22,408 nt of DNA from Phlegmacium glaucopus. Lineage: Eukaryota > Basidiomycota > Agaricomycetes > Agaricales > Cortinariaceae. The stretch lies in assembly GCA_015039465.1 (NCBI GenBank), contig MU130721.1:1-22408 (forward strand), written 5' to 3'. The position numbers were made by a program, and so were the translations under genes. The notes beneath the pieces are model-generated. The model made no database searches, was not told where the DNA came from, and saw only the letters and a list, made by a program, of their open reading frames with translations. Each line of letters begins with the position of its first letter. Position 1 is the first letter of the stretch. This document shows, one piece after another, positions 18,711-22,408 of this stretch.

Positions 18711-20335
18711 GAGGTCCAAAAATATGACTTTGGGAGATTCCGGGAGCTGGATGAGACCGGGAGAGGGAAGATCTGAGTGGAGAGAGAGAATATAACTTCT
18801 GAACCGTAAGGAATGAGTGGGAATCTGAATTGATTCTTGTGGTCAAACTTTTGAGAAGGATGCTATGACAGGAACAAGTACTGTTGTGATTGGAGGCGAG
18901 GGGTTGTCCCATAAATGACTCCGGTTGTGTGCATCGACAGCAAGCTTGGGTGGTCGGGAGGAATTATGATCCCCATCGCCGCTGATAGGATCCATATAGC
19001 CTCTAGGTTCATAAACAGGTTATTTTCGCGGTTTGACAACTTCGCAGACACTCGCGGATACCTCACGGGTACCAGTTTTGTTCGCACCTTCATTCGCAGT
19101 TCTCGCACATCCTTCGCACCTCACACAACATACTATAATCCCGCATAACCTTCGCACATCACTCCTACAACCTTCGTAACTATCCAACGCACCCTTGGTC
19201 CTCTTCGCACTTCAGACTTTGACGTATCTTCAGCGTTCTCTAATCAATACTGGACTTAACCATTTCTTTCCTTCACAACCACATCTTCACACAGCTTCTC
19301 TTTAATCTCGCGGTCTTTCACGGCTCTCATACACATCCCTTTCACTGGTTTGATCATGGTCCGTGCCGTTTTCAACTTACTTTCTTTTAACTTTCTATAT
19401 ATATTATTATTTTATCATCTCCTTTGAAACAGGAGGTCATTCAACTGACCTCCTTACTCATCACTTCCATTATTATTCTATCTCCTATTTCTTTGCTACC
19501 AAACTACTGGGCCCATGTGACTTCGCATTAGTTCGATTTTTACATTACTGTTTCGCATATCCGCACCTGGCTAGCTTGTTGCCCTTGTATTAAGTACCTG
19601 TAGCAAGTAGGAGAAAAGGTGAACAAGAGACAGCCAGAGTTTTGATCCCATAAACTTTGCAGCAACGTTCTAAGTCAATAGTCTCATCCTTTAAGTTACT
19701 TCGCGTACTGTGTTATCGTTCGCGGACTTCGCTATCTTCGCGGTCTACTCGTCCAGCGTATTTCAATACCGCGAACTTTCCTTTAATTCTATCGAGGAAA
19801 TCTACATTAACCCCTCTGAACTACGTTACTACTTGCGGTCTGATCCCACCGCTGGTACATCACCGCCGTAGATGGATTGTGTGCAGAGTGGGGTGGATTG
19901 ATGAATGGAGAACGTGAAGAAGACACTGGGAGAGGCTTCCAGTTGGACGACAACGCATCTCCACTTCCAATGGCATTATAAATACTGCTGACCTTTGCAA
20001 TCGGTGGCGGTCCCAGGCCATTACTCATGTCCTCTCAATAGGGCTCAGTCCACCTGGCATTCCTCTATCTAGATCTCTTTCATCATCAGTGTACCATTCC
20101 TCTTGTCGGAATCACTACATGTCCTTTCACCGTCGCTGCCCTTGTACGTTGCACTCCTTGTGGAGGACACAGACTCTAGGTGAGTAACGTCTGGGATGAC
20201 AGCAGAAACCCATCGACTGTGACTACCACTTGGAGGGTAGTAAGAGTCGACCAGGGTATGCGAGCGAGATGAGTGGCTTTTAGCGTTGTCCCTGGAGTTA
20301 TTGTTGAGGGATGAGATGTCATCCTCAGGGTACAT
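18711..20335 (-). pseudogene. Ser/Pro-rich minus-strand reading frames interrupted by the LTR-like insertion
   Basis: Upstream pieces: 20335-20069 (MYPEDDISSLNNNSRDNAKS, then LVDSYYPPSGSHSRW) and 20028-19849 (GLGPPPIAKVSSIYNAIGSG, then SPFINPPHSAHNPSTAVMYQ). Removing the LTR-like copy with one 4-bp duplication joins 19849 to 18978. The frame then continues through one TAA into FMGQPLASNHNSTCSC and LRSSLSRSHPAPGISQ, ending near 18700. The sequence is low-complexity, Ser/Pro/Asn-rich, with no domain or membrane segment visible. It could be the tail of a larger disordered protein or partly chance; the 20335 start is not well supported. Confidence 0.35.
18983..19848 (+). mobile_element. LTR-like dispersed repeat, copy 2 (probable solo LTR)
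   Basis: Starts TGATAGGATCCATATAGCC and ends GGTCTGATCCCA, that is TG..CA termini, 866 bp. Both flanks are CCGC (18979-18982 and 19849-19852), compatible with a short target duplication. It is collinear with copy 1 at 6444-7295 in the same orientation. Flanking host sequence differs between copies, so the repeat is a dispersed element and not part of a larger segmental duplication. No internal retroelement genes are adjacent. Confidence 0.7.
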
Positions 20336-20390
20336 AAGACGTAGATGTCACGTACAATTTTGTCAGAGTCAGGAAAAGCACTCAATTCGA

Positions 20391-20559
20391 CTGAGCATCG
20401 ACCTATCCGAACCGTTAGCGACATGGTGCGTATCATCTTTCATCAACATACCTCACCGTAATAATGCCACATGCCCAATATGCGGGAATAGGAGGACGGC
20501 AACTGACTCATATCCTTCACCCTTGTCTAGACGAACATATTCAAAAGTTTCACCGACTC
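20391..20559 (+). repeat. Direct repeat, copy B (first copy at 18277-18456)
   Basis: The second copy of the short repeat described at 18277. Its right end, GACTCT at about 20554-20559, abuts NLR-3 sequence (TTGGCTTGCATTATGGC) without a gap. Copy A continues instead into GTGGACTGTT. The repeat therefore marks a rearrangement junction. Confidence 0.83.
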
Positions 20560-20950
20560 TTGGCTTGCATTATGGCATCAGGAGGGGAGGGTAAATTTCC
20601 TTCCCAGATGGGCTACAGGAGCAACCACTGAAGGGGAAACCGAAGTGGAGACTTGGAATCCATGGGTAGCCTGATCAATGACGATAGGATGTGATGGGCG
20701 AGATCGTTGATTGCCAAAGTGGAAACTGAAGTAGAAACTCGAAGGTTGTGGGGAGTCTGATCAATGAGGATGGTTGACGGTGTGATGAACAAAGTTGAAC
20801 GCTCACAGTTAACACCAGCAGCTTGAATAGATTGTGCACCCGCACCTGCAGCAGTAAGGGAACAGATAGCGTGGGAATCAGCGGTGCTGGTGTTGATGGT
20901 CGACATCGAAGTTGCAGGTTCAGGCCGTTCAGGGCTTCAATGAACCCAGA
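20560..20950 (-). pseudogene. Third NLR N-terminal fragment (NLR-3)
   Basis: Matches exons 1 to 4 of NLR-1. The minus strand reads STINTSTADSHAICS and QSIQAAGVN (20906-20809), then a GTGAGCGTTC..GATCAG intron, a cassette exon with VSTSVSTLAIND, a partial intron, and an exon-4-like piece (GFQVSTSVSPSVVAPVA) ending at the GCAAGCCAA position. It is broken. The cassette exon has lost its splice donor. Exon 4 is frameshifted around GGAAGGAAATTTACC and reaches TGA. Exon 1 has an insertion near 20930 and lacks a clear basic MKRIFKK start. Everything after exon 4 is absent: beyond 20560 the sequence switches to the 18277-type repeat. So this holds only the N-terminal portion of an NLR. Confidence 0.8.
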
Positions 20951-21824
20951 GCAGTGTATTTGATGTGATCAGGTTTACTGGTGGGCTTGCTGCTAAATGT
21001 GAGCAAACAACATGTGCAGGGCCAAATGGTCCGTGCGCGTCCAGGGGGGGGTATATCAAGCTGGGCCCTTTGCACACAAAGGACTCACATTCAAATACAA
21101 GATAGTCCCCTGGAGGTGCACTACTATGTCACGAATTAGTTTGCAGCCAACCGATTGTTGGTTGGACTTTGAACGTCGGGTGGAAAATATGGACTGCCGA
21201 TTTAGTGCCGATAAGCGACTTTGGGGAGGAACCTGGGTTTCTGGATAACTTATTTAGAAACCCCGGGTTTCTTCTTAGAAACAGGGGTTTCTGGATAGTT
21301 TAATCCCAGGTTTAAGTATACTGTACCATTTCGACCAAGTGTTCATGGGGTATGACATGTGACAGTGATTGTTCACTGACATAGGTGTTCACATCCTTAA
21401 ATGACTGATGACCAGGTGAAAATTTCGGGGCGAACCAACTGTCTTCTGGTAATGTCACACATCACAGCCCTCGGTGTATGGCTGTCCGATTGGGGAAGTA
21501 TTAAATACACATAAATAATGGTTTGCAGAAATATATCTGGAACTTTCCGAGACTAAAACTGCTGGTTTCGAGACTACTTTAGCTGTTGCTATGGAGCTCA
21601 GGTTGTAAGTCAGGTCATGAAAATGGTTCGTGGGTTGGTAGAAACGCTGCGTCTGAAGCGACGTTATCCTCACTTCTGCTTCACCTCGTTCTGTAGTATT
21701 CGTAGAGATCGTGCAGACCATTCTTTAAGTTAAAGACATAAATTTAAGTATTAATTGAACACGATCGACTACTTCGCAGTCTGGGTCATCGGTTCCGGGG
21801 GTGGGGAGGTACACAGCTTCGATA
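20951..21824. other. Intergenic region, no gene recognised
   Basis: Open frames here (for example plus 21012-21248) are short and not protein-like. The stretch contains the small inverted repeat listed at 21231-21311. Otherwise nothing that I can support. Confidence 0.45.
21231..21311. repeat. Small inverted/direct repeat cluster around GGGTTTCTGGATA
   Basis: Ends ACCTGGG and CCCAGGT are inverted. Inside, GGGTTTCTGGATAACTTA recurs as GGGTTTCTGGATAGTTTA, and AAACCCCGGGTTT is a near-palindrome. About 81 bp. No target duplication is visible, so its nature (mini-MITE or chance) is open. Confidence 0.45.
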
Positions 21825-21875
21825 GTTCCTAAGAAAAAAGAGTAGGTAGTTAAAACTACTACTCCTCTTAGGAAC
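21825..21875. repeat. Perfect-ended 51-bp hairpin
   Basis: GTTCCTAAGA...AAGAGTAGGTAGTT pairs with AACTACTACTCCTCTTAGGAAC across a short A-rich loop, with a few bulged A residues. It could form a strong stem in RNA or DNA. No adjacent gene makes a terminator role clear; a tiny foldback element is equally possible. Confidence 0.6.
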
Positions 21876-22090
21876 CCAAGGAGATCCAAGTGTATGGTGA
21901 CGTATCAGTGGTATAGTAATGGGTACCTGTCGGACTTGGTGGATGACATGTAAGAAAATTAGTGTGGTATCAAGGTTGATGTGATGTAAGGAAAAATGGG
22001 GTTATATATTACAAGCAACGTTAGTGTGTGAGTCTATTCTATTGGGTCTATTCTATAGTATACGACCTGAAAGTAAACTTTGAGGCGGGT

Positions 22091-22138
22091 CTCACGGCTT
22101 CGACGGTTGTTATCTAGTTAATTGATTAGTGCCGTGAG
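22091..22138. repeat. CTCACGGC / GCCGTGAG inverted repeat bordering the ACGCGT array
   Basis: Eight-base perfect arms at 22091-22098 and 22131-22138, separated by 32 bp containing TAGTTAATTGATTAGT. It sits immediately before the tandem array and could mark the end of the element or region that carries it. Confidence 0.5.
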
Positions 22139-22164
22139 GCCGTAAGGATTTTACCAACCCTGTA

Positions 22165-22408
22165 TTATTAAAGGCGCACGTTTTAAAAATAAAACGCGTG
22201 TTGAACTTTTATAAAGGCGCGTCGTGTATTTAAAGACGCCCATCTGATTTATAAAGACGCGTTCAGTTTTACAAACGCGTGTTCGGGTTCTTATAGACAC
22301 GTCCGTTTATTTATAAACGCGTGAACATATTTAAAAAATCCCGTGGTGATTATATATAAAGCGTCCCAGTTTTGTAAAGACGCGTGACATGTTTACAAAA
22401 CCGCGTGC
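22165..22408 (+). repeat. Degenerate ~21-bp tandem array with core TATAAA-(G)-(A/G)CGCGT, runs off the right edge
   Basis: Twelve units have their core C at about 22175, 22195, 22218, 22237, 22258, 22276, 22298, 22318, 22340, 22362, 22381 and 22402. Steps are 18-23 bp and the mean is about 20.6 bp. Each unit pairs an A/T part (TTTATAAA, TTTACAAA, TATATAAA) with a GC core (ACGCGT, GGCGCGT, GACGC, ACACGT). The full palindrome ACGCGT occurs in units 2, 5, 6, 8 and 11. All A/T parts lie on the same side of the core. Spacers vary freely, so only the core and the spacing seem constrained. The array has no coding capacity. It may be a binding-site array, the subterminal repeats of a large DNA transposon, or a satellite. 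Confidence 0.75.

Noticed and set aside
6444..19848. The two LTR-like copies as the ends of one 13.4-kb retrotransposon
   Set aside because: No gag, protease, reverse transcriptase or integrase sequence lies between them. The interval contains an NLR and a megasynthase relic, and the outer flanks (CACGG versus CCGC) do not match as a target duplication.
20951..21721. Open frames at 21012-21248 (plus) and 21455-21721 (minus) as genes
   Set aside because: No domain, no splice context, skewed composition, and no support from neighbours.

Overview
The window looks like a repeat-rich, fast-evolving accessory region of a filamentous basidiomycete nuclear genome. Agaricomycetes is likely and Boletales is a guess, since the NB-ARC/TPR proteins resemble families I associate with that order. 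The evidence is many short (48-58 bp) GT..AG introns, NLR-like NB-ARC/TPR genes, a fungal megasynthase relic, solo-LTR-like copies and several MITEs. I see no rRNA, tRNA, CRISPR array or bacterial operon.

Layout. (1) 1-3320, minus: a seven-exon NLR-like gene (NLR-1) that runs off the left edge. It has an N-terminal exon cassette duplicated together with its intron, a complete NB-ARC core, and 42-residue TPRs broken by a 4-bp slippage frameshift. (2) 3449-3864: a nearly perfect 416-bp foldback element with CACTG ends, just upstream of NLR-1. (3) 4140-6182, plus: a decayed gene of unknown function, split by a 596-bp hAT-type MITE. (4) 6444-8097: an LTR-like repeat, a GGTCTTTT-rich repeat patch, and a second hAT-type MITE with a perfect 8-bp target duplication. 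(5) 8254-10453, minus: NLR-2, a close paralogue of NLR-1 with an intact 3' reading frame but no Walker A or N-terminus. (6) 10455-14592, plus: a decayed adenylation-carrier-ketosynthase-acyltransferase megasynthase, head to head with NLR-2 and truncated at the same junction. (7) 14593-18550: coding-like fragments on both strands, unidentified. (8) 18983-19848: a second LTR-like copy, inserted in a Ser/Pro-rich reading frame (minus). (9) 20560-20950, minus: an N-terminal fragment of a third NLR. (10) 21825-22408: hairpins, then about 12 units of a ~21-bp repeat built on TATAAA-G-ACGCGT that continues past the right edge.

Overall this is an NLR locus in turnover: one nearly complete gene and two complementary partial copies, rearranged around a dead secondary-metabolite gene and colonised by small transposons. 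No gene other than NLR-1 looks likely to make a full-length product. The most unusual signals are the exon-intron cassette duplication, the shared truncation point at 10454, the possible split of one NLR into the 20.6-kb and 10.4-kb fragments, and the helically phased ACGCGT array at the right edge.
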